Of a stretch of DNA of 34,055 nt, positions 16,151-24,098 are shown piece by piece. This DNA is from an uncultured Bacteroidales bacterium (GTDB lineage: Bacteria > Bacteroidota > Bacteroidia > Bacteroidales > P3). Numbering within the stretch: the stretch's first letter is position 1; every line of letters starts with the position of its first letter. Below the pieces are notes generated by a model. The model did not search any database. It was not told the origin of the DNA and saw nothing but the letters and a program-made list of their open reading frames with translations. The stretch is from contig ONUE01000005.1 in assembly GCA_900320975.1 (NCBI GenBank), positions 1 through 34,055 on the forward strand, written 5' to 3'. Position numbers and translations under genes: made by a program.

Positions 16151-16258
16151 CCGTCCCCCCTCCGTCCCCGCTCCGTCCCCGCTCCGACTGTTCACCGGTT
16201 GTTTAACGGTTTTTAGTCGGAGCGGAGTCGGAGGGGGGACGGAGCGGGTACGGAGGGG
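16151..16258 (+). repeat. Intergenic inverted-repeat element, copy 2 of 3
   Basis: The invariant 26-bp centre is at 16189-16214. The left arm (16151-16188) has three to four CGCTCCGTCCC-type units. The right arm (16215-16258) has units such as AGTCGGAGCGG, GAGTCGGAGG and GGGACGGAGCG. It fills nearly all of the 129-bp gap between the convergent acyltransferase and helicase genes, where a bidirectional terminator would be expected. The T-run is in the loop, however, and not after the stem. Confidence 0.92.
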
Positions 16259-16269
16259 CTATGGAAATG

Positions 16270-17700
16270 TTAAATAAAGAAACGCTCGTCGAAACCGAGA
16301 AGGTAGACTCGGCCCGTGGCGCGCGTGAATGCCGTATACAGCCAACGCAGATAATCGCGTCCGAGCGGCTGGTCGGGCGGCAGGAAACCTTGGTCTATAA
16401 TAACCGTATCCCACTGGCCGCCTTGTGTTTTATGGCAAGTTAGCGCGTAGGAGAACTTGACCTGCAGGGCGTTATAGTATGGGTTCTTGCGCAGTTCGCG
16501 CATCCGGTCGGCCTTGTGCGGCAGGTCGGCATAGTCCTCCATGACAGCACTGTAGAGACGCTCCTGCTCGTCGGAGGTGAGCGACGGTGACTCGCTGTAG
16601 AGCGTCGAGAGCAGCAGCTTGCAGTCGCGCTCCTGCTCGTCGGGGTAATCCACGAAACGCAGTGTGGCGTCGGCGAAACGGAAACCATAGAGTTCCTGCA
16701 CGTTGCGCACACTTAGAACCTCCACGATATCGCCGTTGGCGATGAAGCCTATACTGCTGTCGGTATCGAGCCAGAAGTAATTGTTTTTCACCACCATGAG
16801 GTAGTCACCGGCGTTAACCTCCTGCTCGCGGAACAGGACGCTGTTGCGGACCCCCTGGTTGAAGAGGTTGGCGCGCTTGTTGCTGCGCGTGACGACAACG
16901 ACCTCCTCCTGGCGGTGGCCTCCATATTCACTGTAGAGAGTCTCCATAAGGTCGCCACCGGCAAGGTTGACGACATCGTCGGAGGTCGAGAAGAGCGGCA
17001 GGCTCACCTCGTCAACATCCGTCATGTCGGCAATCTGTCCACGGAGAGCGGTGGCGTTGGCAAGGATGCCCGAGAGACTCTGCTGGCGCACCACCTCGGT
17101 GAGCTCATGCGAGGTCACATTGAGGGCAAACGCCGAAGAGAGATAGCGTTCGTCGAGGGCAGGGCTCTCGCTCTGTCCCACAGGGGGGAGCTGGGCGGTA
17201 TCACCAATAAGCATCAGTCGGCAGCGGTCGCCATCATAGACATAGTCCACCAAATCCTCCAGCAGGCTGTGGCTATGACCCACGGGCTCGACACCGATCA
17301 TCGAGGCCTCGTCGACGATGAAGAGGGTACGGCGGTGCTTGTTGATGGAGCGCACCGTGCGCACCACACCCGAAGCATCGGTGGCCGTCATATATATCTT
17401 CTTATGGATAGTGAACGCCTGGCGGCCCGAATAGCCCGAAAGCACCTTGGCGGCACGCCCCGTAGGGGCCAGCAGCACACAGCTGACGCCAAGCTCCGGC
17501 AGCGTCTGGATGAGGGCTGAAACAAGGGATGTCTTACCGGTACCCGCATAGCCACGCAGCAACATGGCCGAGCGCGGATCGGGATCGTATAGAAATCGCG
17601 ACATCAGAGCACAAGCAACCCGCTGCCCGTCGGTAGGAGTGTGCGGGAAGCGGGATAGTATGAGCTTTGTAACTGACTGCTCTACGTCGCGGAGAGCCAC
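16270..17700 (-). CDS. RecD-like ATP-dependent DNA helicase (AAA / UvrD_C_2 type)
   Basis: Superfamily 1 helicase, probably involved in DNA repair or recombination. Motifs seen are Walker A LLRGYAGTGKTSLV, motif Ia LLAPTGRAAKVLS, Walker B TLFIVDEASMIG and motif III MLIGDTAQLPPVG. The C-terminal UvrD_C_2 block is SYALTCHKTQGGQWDTVII followed by RWLYTAFTRATGRVYLLG. At about 475 aa it is the compact RecD-like form, without the long N-terminal domain of RecD2. The frame can be extended to GTG 17763, but that lies 59 nt inside secG. GTG 17700, 4 nt after the secG stop, places the conserved FPHTPTDGQ box near residue 20, as in relatives. Third gene of the minus-strand unit led by the promoter near 18741. 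Confidence 0.9.
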   Translation of the reverse strand: MALRDVEQSVTKLILSRFPHTPTDGQRVACALMSRFLYDPDPRSAMLLRGYAGTGKTSLVSALIQTLPELGVSCVLLAPTGRAAKVLSGYSGRQAFTIHKKIYMTATDASGVVRTVRSINKHRRTLFIVDEASMIGVEPVGHSHSLLEDLVDYVYDGDRCRLMLIGDTAQLPPVGQSESPALDERYLSSAFALNVTSHELTEVVRQQSLSGILANATALRGQIADMTDVDEVSLPLFSTSDDVVNLAGGDLMETLYSEYGGHRQEEVVVVTRSNKRANLFNQGVRNSVLFREQEVNAGDYLMVVKNNYFWLDTDSSIGFIANGDIVEVLSVRNVQELYGFRFADATLRFVDYPDEQERDCKLLLSTLYSESPSLTSDEQERLYSAVMEDYADLPHKADRMRELRKNPYYNALQVKFSYALTCHKTQGGQWDTVIIDQGFLPPDQPLGRDYLRWLYTAFTRATGRVYLLGFDERFFI

Positions 17701-17704
17701 AGCG

Positions 17705-18034
17705 TTATTCTGCGTCGGGGGTAGCCACGGGGGCGGCGTTCTGCTGCACGGGGCTATAGTCACCGGTGGTGGTGACCTCGGTATTCATGGGGTCGGCGGC
17801 AGTGCTGCGCGACATGGAGATGGAGATTGTGGCGGCGAGGCAAAGGAATACCAGAATGCCGGCAAGCCACCAGGTGGCTTTCTCTATGAAATCGGCCGAC
17901 TGACGGGCGCCAAGCACCTGAGTAGGAGCCGAGAAGTTGGCGGCAAGACCGCCACCTTTGGAGTTCTGTACCAAAACGACGAGTGCGAGAAGCACACAGA
18001 CGATGAGAATGAGAATGACGATAAACGTGTACAT
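17705..18034 (-). CDS. secG: SecG, preprotein translocase subunit
   Basis: Small inner-membrane subunit of the SecYEG channel that assists SecA-driven export. The 109-aa product has two hydrophobic segments (about residues 3-22 and 53-73) separated by the conserved NSKGGGLAANFSAPTQVLGAR loop, and the usual FIEKATWWLAG start of the second helix. The C-terminal ~35 residues are polar and Thr/Pro/Ala-rich. It lies 22 nt after a TPR-type gene and directly ahead of the helicase, in one minus-strand transcript. Confidence 0.95.
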   Translation of the reverse strand: MYTFIVILILIVCVLLALVVLVQNSKGGGLAANFSAPTQVLGARQSADFIEKATWWLAGILVFLCLAATISISMSRSTAADPMNTEVTTTGDYSPVQQNAAPVATPDAE

Positions 18035-18056
18035 TTTACTTCTTTTAGATATATGT

Positions 18057-18641
18057 TTATTTACTTTTTATTAACGTTTCCAAATGCTCAATTCGGGCTG
18101 CAAAAGTACTACTTTTTTCGGGATTATGAGCCAATAATTTTTTATAGATAGCCAAGGACTGCTCGTAACGTCCTTGATTTTCAAGGATAACAGCAAGAGT
18201 TTCAGTACCTAATATCTCGTCAGGCTGTATGCTTTTTTTATCGTTGCGCACCTCGGGCTGCGGTGCCTCCTGGGCTCTCTGCACATCCTCGGTAGGACCA
18301 GCCTGCAGGAAATTGGAAAGGATGACACTCTTCGGGGCGGTCTTGAAGGAGACCTCCTGGAAGGTGTTTATCTCGTTGAAGATGTCAAAGACAGGAGCCT
18401 CGTTGGCACTGGCGGCACGGTCGAGCATCGCATCGAGCCTCGAGTTGTCGCACATAGCCAGCCTGGCGGCACGGTGTTGTTCTGGGGTGTCAAAGCCATG
18501 GGCATGGTCTGCCAACAGCGCCAACACACTGATGACGGAAGAATATGGGTAGCGATCCTGTACGGCACGCAGCCAGCCACGGTCCTGCGAACTGAATTTG
18601 GCCGGGTTGCCCATCATGTCGATAAACTGCTTTTTGTCCAT
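18057..18641 (-). CDS. Conserved hypothetical protein with C-terminal TPR-like region, upstream of secG
   Basis: A 194-aa protein without signal peptide or membrane segment, so probably cytoplasmic. The N-terminal half (FSSQDRGWLRAVQDRYPYSSVISVLALLAD) is helical. The middle is a polar, Pro/Glu-rich linker (about 115-140), and the C-terminus (ETLAVILENQGRYEQSLAIYKKLLAHNPEKSSTFAARIEHLE) is one clear tetratricopeptide-like unit. I do not recognise a defined function. Its position as first gene before secG suggests a link to export or simple co-transcription. The ATG at 18641 is supported by the strong promoter ~95 nt upstream. Confidence 0.85.
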   Translation of the reverse strand: MDKKQFIDMMGNPAKFSSQDRGWLRAVQDRYPYSSVISVLALLADHAHGFDTPEQHRAARLAMCDNSRLDAMLDRAASANEAPVFDIFNEINTFQEVSFKTAPKSVILSNFLQAGPTEDVQRAQEAPQPEVRNDKKSIQPDEILGTETLAVILENQGRYEQSLAIYKKLLAHNPEKSSTFAARIEHLETLIKSK

Positions 18642-18740
18642 AGGGTTGCTCTTTGTGGTTAAAAAAGCTGTTTTATATCCGTTTCTTTACTTCCCAATTT
18701 ATACTCAATTAACACTTTTTTGCACTCAAAATTGGAAATG

Positions 18741-18771
18741 CAAATGTACAAAATATTTTTTAAACAGCAAA
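18741..18771 (-). promoter_or_regulatory. Promoter of the TPR-secG-helicase operon
   Basis: On the minus strand, TTTG (18771-18768) or its overlapping TTG, ~19 nt, then TACATTTG (18748-18741) is an exact Bacteroidota promoter. The expected leader is about 90-95 nt. It is divergent from the rpmH promoter, and the two share the AT-rich 18642-18948 spacer, in which I see no gene. Confidence 0.82.
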
Positions 18772-18849
18772 ACACGAATTTATTTTACCACGATTACCCA
18801 CTATATTACAGCGCTTTACAACACGAAAACTTTTTTCATAAAACATTTT

Positions 18850-18882
18850 TTGTTCACAATTCAAAAAATATTTGTACTTTTG
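18850..18882 (+). promoter_or_regulatory. Promoter of rpmH
   Basis: TACTTTTG (18875-18882) matches TAnnTTTG. The TTTTTTG run ending at 18852 gives a -33 element at a 22-nt spacing. The leader to ATG 18949 is about 60 nt. Confidence 0.72.
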
Positions 18883-18948
18883 CAAACTCAAATTCAAGGG
18901 GGAAGACCCTCTAAATTGACATAAGAAGAACAAAAAAATATTGATGAT

Positions 18949-19095
18949 ATGAAGAGAACATTCCAACCCTCGCTGAGAAAAAGAGCAAACAAGCACGGTT
19001 TCCGCAAGAGAATGTCTACCGCCAACGGTAGAAAAGTGCTGGCCGCCCGTCGCCGCAAAGGCAGAAAAAGACTGACCGTCTCTGACGAGCGATAG
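18949..19095 (+). CDS. rpmH: Ribosomal protein bL34
   Basis: A 48-aa, strongly basic large-subunit ribosomal protein, too short for most ORF filters. It starts [20 protein letters not shown] and contains the L34 signature [26 protein letters not shown] (shown here in two overlapping parts: [13 protein letters not shown] and [13 protein letters not shown]). Its length is usual for the family. It has its own promoter and is followed by a hairpin at 19145. It is not next to rnpA or dnaA here, unlike in Proteobacteria and Firmicutes. Confidence 0.97.
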   Translation: MKRTFQPSLRKRANKHGFRKRMSTANGRKVLAARRRKGRKRLTVSDER

Positions 19096-19144
19096 TGGAT
19101 TGCCGCGCCACAAGGCACGATGCAATGAGGCATTGCTGAAAGAC

Positions 19145-19173
19145 AAAAGGAGTATCGGACAGATACTCCTTTT
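19145..19173 (+). terminator. Terminator hairpin after rpmH
   Basis: Stem AAAAGGAGTATC / GATACTCCTTTT (19145-19156 and 19162-19173), loop GGACA, followed by ATGTTTT. The terminal A:T pairs give bidirectional character. It ends only 23 nt before rlmD, for which no separate promoter is visible, so partial readthrough may feed rlmD. Confidence 0.8.
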
Positions 19174-19196
19174 ATGTTTTACAAACAGAAACAACT

Positions 19197-20618
19197 ATGG
19201 GAAGAAGAAATAAAGAGCTGCCCCTGCTGGAGCAAGTGACAATAGCCGACGCCGGCGCCGAGGGCATGGCGGTGGCCAAAGTCGACGGGCTTGTGGTGTT
19301 CGTGCCATTCGTGGTACCTGGCGACGTGGTCGACATACAGCTGTACAAGAAAAAGAAAAGCTACGCCGAAGGCCGGGCGGTGCGGTTCCACCGCCTGTCC
19401 GACCTGCGTGTAGAGGCCGTATGCCCGCACTTCGGCATCTGTGGCGGCTGCAAATGGCAGACCATGAGTTACGCCGCACAGCTGGAAGCCAAGCAGCGCC
19501 AGGTGCGCGACAACCTGGAGCGCCTCGGCAACGTGGACTGCTCCGGCATGCGTCCCATCTGTGGCTCAGAGAACATATTCCACTACCGCAACAAGCTTGA
19601 GTTTACCTTCTCCTCCCGCGCCTGGCACACCAACCCCGACGAGCGCCAAGAGAACGAATGGGGCGCCCTCGGTTTCCACATCCCGCAGCTGTTCGACAAG
19701 GTACTCCCCATAGAACAGTGCGCGCTGCAGGCCGAGCCAAGCAACGCCATACGCACTGCCGTCAGAGACTACGCCATAGAGCACGGCCTTGAATGCTACG
19801 ACATACGCAACCATACCGGCTACCTGCGCAACCTGATAATCCGCAATACGTCGCTGGGCCACTGGATGGTCATTGTGGTCATCGCCGACAACGACACCGC
19901 GCGCCTCTTCCCTCTGCTCGACATGCTGCACGAGCGCTTCCCGCAAATCACATCGCTGCAGTATATCGTGAATACCAAGTTCAACGACTCCTACGGCGAC
20001 CTCGAGGTGCATACCTATGCTGGCGACGACCACATAGAGGAGCAGATGGAGGGCTGGCAGGGTAGCAAGCCGCTGCACTATATCATCAACCCCAAGTCGT
20101 TCTACCAGACCAACTCGCCACAAGCGCAGCGCCTCTACAGCTTCGTGGCCGAACTGGCTGAACTGAAGCCCACCGACACACTCTACGACCTCTATACCGG
20201 CACCGGCACCATAGCCCTGTTCTTGGCATCTCAGGTGAAGAAGGTCGTGGGCATAGAATACGTCGAGGAAGCCATCGCCGATGCTCGCCTCAACGCCGCC
20301 AGCAACGGCTTCGACAATACTGCTTTCTACGCCGGCGACATGGCTAAGGTCCTCACCGCCGATTTCATTGCCGCCAACGGACGTCCCGACGTTGTCGTCA
20401 CCGACCCGCCGCGCGCTGGTATGCACGAAAAGGTGGTGGCGCAGCTACTCGATGCCGCACCGCGCAAGATAGTGTACGTAAGCTGCAACCCCGCCACCCA
20501 GGCTCGCGACCTGCAGATGCTCGCCGAACGCTATGAGGTGAAGCGTATCCAGCCCGTCGACATGTTCCCCCACACGCAGCATGTAGAGAACATAGCAGAG
20601 CTGGTGCTTAAGTGTTAA
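19197..20618 (+). CDS. rlmD: RlmD/RumA-type 23S rRNA (uracil-5-)-methyltransferase
   Basis: Class I SAM-dependent, iron-sulfur RNA methyltransferase of the TrmA/RlmC/RlmD family, making m5U in 23S rRNA. The 473-aa product has an N-terminal TRAM-like barrel (about 1-65) and then the 4Fe-4S ligands Cys76, Cys82 and Cys85 in CPHFGICGGCKWQ, with a fourth Cys in PIEQCALQ. SAM binding is at YDLYTGTGTIALFLA. VVTDPPRAGMHEK is followed by the catalytic YVSCNPATQARD. The C-terminus VDMFPHTQHVENIAEL is typical. The precise uridine (1939 or 747) cannot be assigned from sequence, since Bacteroidota often carry one or two such paralogues. Confidence 0.93.
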   Translation: MGRRNKELPLLEQVTIADAGAEGMAVAKVDGLVVFVPFVVPGDVVDIQLYKKKKSYAEGRAVRFHRLSDLRVEAVCPHFGICGGCKWQTMSYAAQLEAKQRQVRDNLERLGNVDCSGMRPICGSENIFHYRNKLEFTFSSRAWHTNPDERQENEWGALGFHIPQLFDKVLPIEQCALQAEPSNAIRTAVRDYAIEHGLECYDIRNHTGYLRNLIIRNTSLGHWMVIVVIADNDTARLFPLLDMLHERFPQITSLQYIVNTKFNDSYGDLEVHTYAGDDHIEEQMEGWQGSKPLHYIINPKSFYQTNSPQAQRLYSFVAELAELKPTDTLYDLYTGTGTIALFLASQVKKVVGIEYVEEAIADARLNAASNGFDNTAFYAGDMAKVLTADFIAANGRPDVVVTDPPRAGMHEKVVAQLLDAAPRKIVYVSCNPATQARDLQMLAERYEVKRIQPVDMFPHTQHVENIAELVLKC

Positions 20619-20654
20619 AAAACAAAAAAAGTTCACCATTTATAAAAAAAGTGT

Positions 20655-20691
20655 TATCTTTGCATGTTGTTCGTATTGAGGGACAACATGC
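20655..20691 (+). promoter_or_regulatory. Promoter and overlapping dyad before the Cys-repeat T9SS cargo gene
   Basis: TATCTTTG (20655-20662) is a good -7 element; no clear -33 box is seen. An 11-bp inverted repeat GCATGTTGTTC (20662-20672) / GGACAACATGC (20681-20691), with one G-U pair, spans the expected start site and is followed by CGTTTTTGG. It could be an operator or an early-leader hairpin. The leader to ATG 20767 is ~100 nt. Confidence 0.6.
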
Positions 20692-20766
20692 CGTTTTTGG
20701 CTTCAATACCCTATACGACAACGCAATAACTAAAGATAATAATAATAATAAATACAAACTAACAAG

Positions 20767-23079
20767 ATGAAAAAAGTATTATTCAGTCTGTTTTTGGCCC
20801 TTACCTGCCTTCCTGCATTCGCCCAGATTGATGCTACCCCACGAGTCATTAAGCCCATTAACCTGGTACGATGCACCCCCTACACTTGGAACATCACCGG
20901 TGATACTTACGACCACGACACCACTGTCATGGTTACCAACTATCACCCCGACACCGTCTATGTACTCAACCTTGTTGTTGACCCCGACAATATCGTGAGA
21001 ATAAACGACACCGCCTCTGCCAATTGCGTCTACATTTGGCGCGACAGCCTAGTGTGGAAGACCACCGGCGTGCACACTGCCACAATCCCCGATCCTCACG
21101 GTTGCGACACTGTGTTCAGCATCAACCTGACTATTACCAGCACCTTCGATACCGCCATGGTTGGCAAGGTGACCGCTTGCGGCAAATACATGAGCCCCTG
21201 GGGCACCCTCTTCACTCAAGACACTGTCGTAGACACCAACTACATCACCGAAGAAGGATGCCACCGCCGCGACAGCCTGATACTTAAAGTCAACCCCGAA
21301 TACCGCAACCTTCCTACCGCACATGCTGATGCAAAGTGCAGCTATGTCTGGAGAGATGGTAACAATATGCTCATCGAAGACACCCTCGTCCACAAGTACA
21401 AACTCACGACCACTACCGGTGAATGCGACAGTATCATCAGCATCAAGGTGAACATGTCCTTCCGTATCGACACCACCTACGACGCCGTGGTCTGCGACCA
21501 GTGGGTTGCTCCTTGGGATCCCCAGCAAACCTACACTACCAGCCAGGTAATCGTCCACAGCGACACCACTATCAAGAAGTGCGTCTACACTGACACCGTC
21601 AACCTCACTGTCAACTACAGCTTCAACGACACCACCTACGCCAATAGCCACGTCAAAGATACCACTATTGGCTGCTACCTCATGTGGGGTGATACCCTCA
21701 TCAACACCGTCACCGAAAACGCCGTGCTGAGAATGCTTGCCAACGCCACCGTCAACCAGTGCGACAGCCTGGCCGCCGTCCGCGTCATCGGCCTCAACAA
21801 CACAGAGCGTGTCGACACCGTAGTTACCCCCTGCGCCAAGCCGTACAACTGGAGACCCGTTCTCGCTCTCCATACCCTCGACCAGGACACCATCTGCCAT
21901 GACACCCTCTTCACCGGCAGCTGCACCACCTACTACACCCTCGACCTCCGCTTCAGCGACAGCATCGTGACCGACGTGCGCCCCCTGCGCTGCGCCTATG
22001 ACTCCGTGCAATATGGTCCCTCCAGAAACCGTATACGCTACTCGTTCCGCATAAACGACGAAGGCGACACCATCGTCAAGCGTTTCACCGGCAATGCCAC
22101 CACTCCCGTCGTGACCGATGCCGACATGAACAGCGTCTTCTACTACAACAGCACTTCCCAGTGCACCACCTACTACAAGCTGAGACTCAACATCGCCCCC
22201 ATCTCAGACCGTAGCTCCTACGACACCGCCGTGGCTTGCAACCGCTACACCTTCACCCGCTACAACAACCTTGTCCTGACCCACAGCGTCGACACCGCAA
22301 TAGCCTCCGACTCCAGCTACGTCCTGCCCGCTGCCGCCAACTACCCCACCACTGTGCCTGATGACACCATCAACAGCTGCTACAAACAGGAATACAACCT
22401 CAAACTCACTATCCTCCATAGCGACACCCTCTTCGACGTCGTCACCGCTTGCGACCGCTACACCTGGCGCAACGATACCACCTATACTACCAGCATCACC
22501 CTCTCTCGCGCCACCCGCGACACCAACGGCGTAGGCTGCAGAACCTATCGCACCCTGAAGCTCACCATCAACAAGACCCCCGAAGCCCACATCAGCGGCG
22601 ACTGGATGCTCGCCCCCGGCGGTAGCACCACTCTCACCGCTACGAGCCCTGTGAGCGGCCTCGTCTACACTTGGTATCAGAACGGCGTCATGCAGCCCGA
22701 GCACCCCGAGACCTTCGACGTCAGCGACGACGGCAGCCACAACAACATCGACATCATGATGACCGCCTCCAACGGCAACGGTTGCCCCGACAGCAACTTC
22801 ATGACCGTGACCTTCACCAACATCGGTATTGAGGAAGCCGAAGACGTGGACGTGAGCATCTATCCCAACCCCGCCAGCCGCGTTGTCAACCTGCGCACCG
22901 CCGAGACCATCGCCAGCGTGAGCGTCTACAACGCCATCGGCCAGCAGGTGATGCTCCGCGAGGGTAACGGCAACAGCATGCAGCTCGACCTCTACGGTCT
23001 TGCCAACGGTCATTACACCATGCGCATCGTCACCACCGACGGTCGTGTGGCAAACCGCAAATTCATTGTCAGTAAGTAA
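20767..23079 (+). CDS. T9SS cargo protein with ~10 degenerate Cys/Trp repeats and type A sorting domain
   Basis: A 770-aa secreted protein with a signal peptide (MKKVLFSLFLALTCLPAFAQ). From about residue 30 to 610 it is built of roughly ten degenerate repeats of 45-65 residues. Each begins with C-x(2-3)-Y-x-W-like text (CTPYTW, CVYIW, CSYVW, CDRYTW), is rich in Asp-Thr, and ends in a second Cys and a L.L.V strand (CDSIISIKVN, CDTVFSINLT). This is a degenerate form of the GCDS.L.L repeats common in Bacteroidota surface proteins. An Ig/PKD-like domain follows (about 615-690), then a T9SS type A sorting domain (SIYPNPASRVVNL, YNAIGQQV, GLANGHYTMRI, RKFIVSK). Paired Cys per repeat suggest disulfides. 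The role (adhesion or surface layer) is inferred only. Followed directly by apbE. Confidence 0.88.
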   Translation: MKKVLFSLFLALTCLPAFAQIDATPRVIKPINLVRCTPYTWNITGDTYDHDTTVMVTNYHPDTVYVLNLVVDPDNIVRINDTASANCVYIWRDSLVWKTTGVHTATIPDPHGCDTVFSINLTITSTFDTAMVGKVTACGKYMSPWGTLFTQDTVVDTNYITEEGCHRRDSLILKVNPEYRNLPTAHADAKCSYVWRDGNNMLIEDTLVHKYKLTTTTGECDSIISIKVNMSFRIDTTYDAVVCDQWVAPWDPQQTYTTSQVIVHSDTTIKKCVYTDTVNLTVNYSFNDTTYANSHVKDTTIGCYLMWGDTLINTVTENAVLRMLANATVNQCDSLAAVRVIGLNNTERVDTVVTPCAKPYNWRPVLALHTLDQDTICHDTLFTGSCTTYYTLDLRFSDSIVTDVRPLRCAYDSVQYGPSRNRIRYSFRINDEGDTIVKRFTGNATTPVVTDADMNSVFYYNSTSQCTTYYKLRLNIAPISDRSSYDTAVACNRYTFTRYNNLVLTHSVDTAIASDSSYVLPAAANYPTTVPDDTINSCYKQEYNLKLTILHSDTLFDVVTACDRYTWRNDTTYTTSITLSRATRDTNGVGCRTYRTLKLTINKTPEAHISGDWMLAPGGSTTLTATSPVSGLVYTWYQNGVMQPEHPETFDVSDDGSHNNIDIMMTASNGNGCPDSNFMTVTFTNIGIEEAEDVDVSIYPNPASRVVNLRTAETIASVSVYNAIGQQVMLREGNGNSMQLDLYGLANGHYTMRIVTTDGRVANRKFIVSK

Positions 23080-24090
23080 ATGACCCTTAACGGAAACACC
23101 TCAAGCGTTCGGCACCGCCGTGCCGGACGCTTTTTTTTGTGCCTTGCAGCGCTCATCGCCATTGGTTGCGGCCAACAGCCCGTCCACTTCTTCGGCGAGG
23201 CCCAGGGCACATATTACAGCGTCCAATACTATGACCGCCACGGGCGCGACCTCCAGCCTCAGGTAGACTCCCTGCTACACGCCTTCGACCTCACGGCCTC
23301 GCTATGGGTCGACAGCTCACTGCTACGGCGCCTCAACGCCAACACCACCGACAGCGTCGACGCCCTCTTCTCCGCACTGCTGGAGCACTCGCTTACCATC
23401 AACGCCTACACCGGCGGCGCCTTCGATCCGCGCATCGGGCGCATCGTCCAGGCCTGGGGCTTCAGCTTCCGCCAACAGCAAGAGCCTGACAGCGCCGAGC
23501 TGGCAGCCATGCTCCGTGCCGCCCGCGGCAGCGTGTCCATCGACAACGGCCGCCTCGTCAAAGAAGACCCCGCCACCGAGCTCGACTTCAACGCCATCGC
23601 GCAAGGCTACGCCGTGGACCTCCTCGCCGCCATGCTTGAGCGCTACGGCATCACCAACTACCTCATCGACGTCGGGGGCGAAGTGATAGCCCGCGGCGGC
23701 AAGCCCGACGGCAGCCCTTGGCGCGTGGGCATCGAACGTCCCTCGGCCGACAGCATCAGCGCCCCTGTGGTAGAGCGCGCCGTGGAGCTGCGCGACAACG
23801 CCATAGTCACCTCCGGCAGCTACCGCAAATACTACGAGCGCGACGGCATACGCTACTCCCACACCATCGACCCCGCCACCGGACGCCCCGTGCAGCACTC
23901 GCTCCTCAGCGTCTCCGTTGTCGACAGCCTCTGCTGGCGCGCCGACGCTATGGCCACGGCCTACATGGTCATGGGCCTCGACAGCGCCAAACGCTTCATC
24001 GCCGCCCACCCCAACGATCCCGGCACTAAAGAAGTATATTTCATATACGACTCCTGTGGAGTCATGAAGACATACGAAACAAATAAATAA
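23080..24090 (+). CDS. apbE: ApbE-type FAD:protein FMN transferase, lipoprotein
   Basis: Periplasmic enzyme that attaches FMN from FAD to Thr/Ser of flavoproteins such as NqrB/NqrC or RnfD/RnfG, using Mg2+. The 336-aa product starts at ATG 23080, immediately after the preceding stop. It has an RHRRAGR n-region and a lipobox LIAIGC with Cys30. Family blocks are ASLWVDSSLLRRLN, GGAFDPRIGRIVQAWGF, ELDFNAIAQGYAVD, YLIDVGGEV, SGSYRKYYERDG, YSHTIDPATGRPV and DAMATAYMVMG. In the AKGYAVD-type motif the usual Lys is Gln. Its signal-peptide codons contain a strong intrinsic terminator (23105-23138), so transcripts from the upstream gene should mostly stop there. TTG 23137 is an unlikely alternative start, because it would remove the basic n-region. 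Confidence 0.93.
   Translation: MTLNGNTSSVRHRRAGRFFLCLAALIAIGCGQQPVHFFGEAQGTYYSVQYYDRHGRDLQPQVDSLLHAFDLTASLWVDSSLLRRLNANTTDSVDALFSALLEHSLTINAYTGGAFDPRIGRIVQAWGFSFRQQQEPDSAELAAMLRAARGSVSIDNGRLVKEDPATELDFNAIAQGYAVDLLAAMLERYGITNYLIDVGGEVIARGGKPDGSPWRVGIERPSADSISAPVVERAVELRDNAIVTSGSYRKYYERDGIRYSHTIDPATGRPVQHSLLSVSVVDSLCWRADAMATAYMVMGLDSAKRFIAAHPNDPGTKEVYFIYDSCGVMKTYETNK
23105..23138 (+). terminator. Intrinsic terminator located inside the apbE signal-peptide coding region
   Basis: An 11-bp stem GCGTTCGGCAC / GTGCCGGACGC (23105-23115 and 23120-23130, one G-U pair) with loop CGCC is followed by eight T (23131-23138). It would end transcripts of the T9SS cargo gene 26 nt after that stop, but in the same frame it encodes SVRHRRAGRFF of ApbE. 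Confidence 0.88.
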
Positions 24091-24098
24091 TACATATT

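Noticed and set aside
16151..16258. Element copies as an ordinary rho-independent terminator
   Set aside because: The T-run sits in the loop, the stem is followed by more G-rich sequence, and copy 3 lies between divergent gene starts. A role in termination at copy 2 is still possible.
16261..16443. Short plus-strand frame after element copy 2
   Set aside because: It overlaps the 3' end of the RecD-like helicase on the other strand and has no recognisable product.
21049..22011. A 320-codon minus-strand frame inside the Cys-repeat cargo gene
   Set aside because: Gly/Val-rich shadow of a repetitive gene; no start context or homology.
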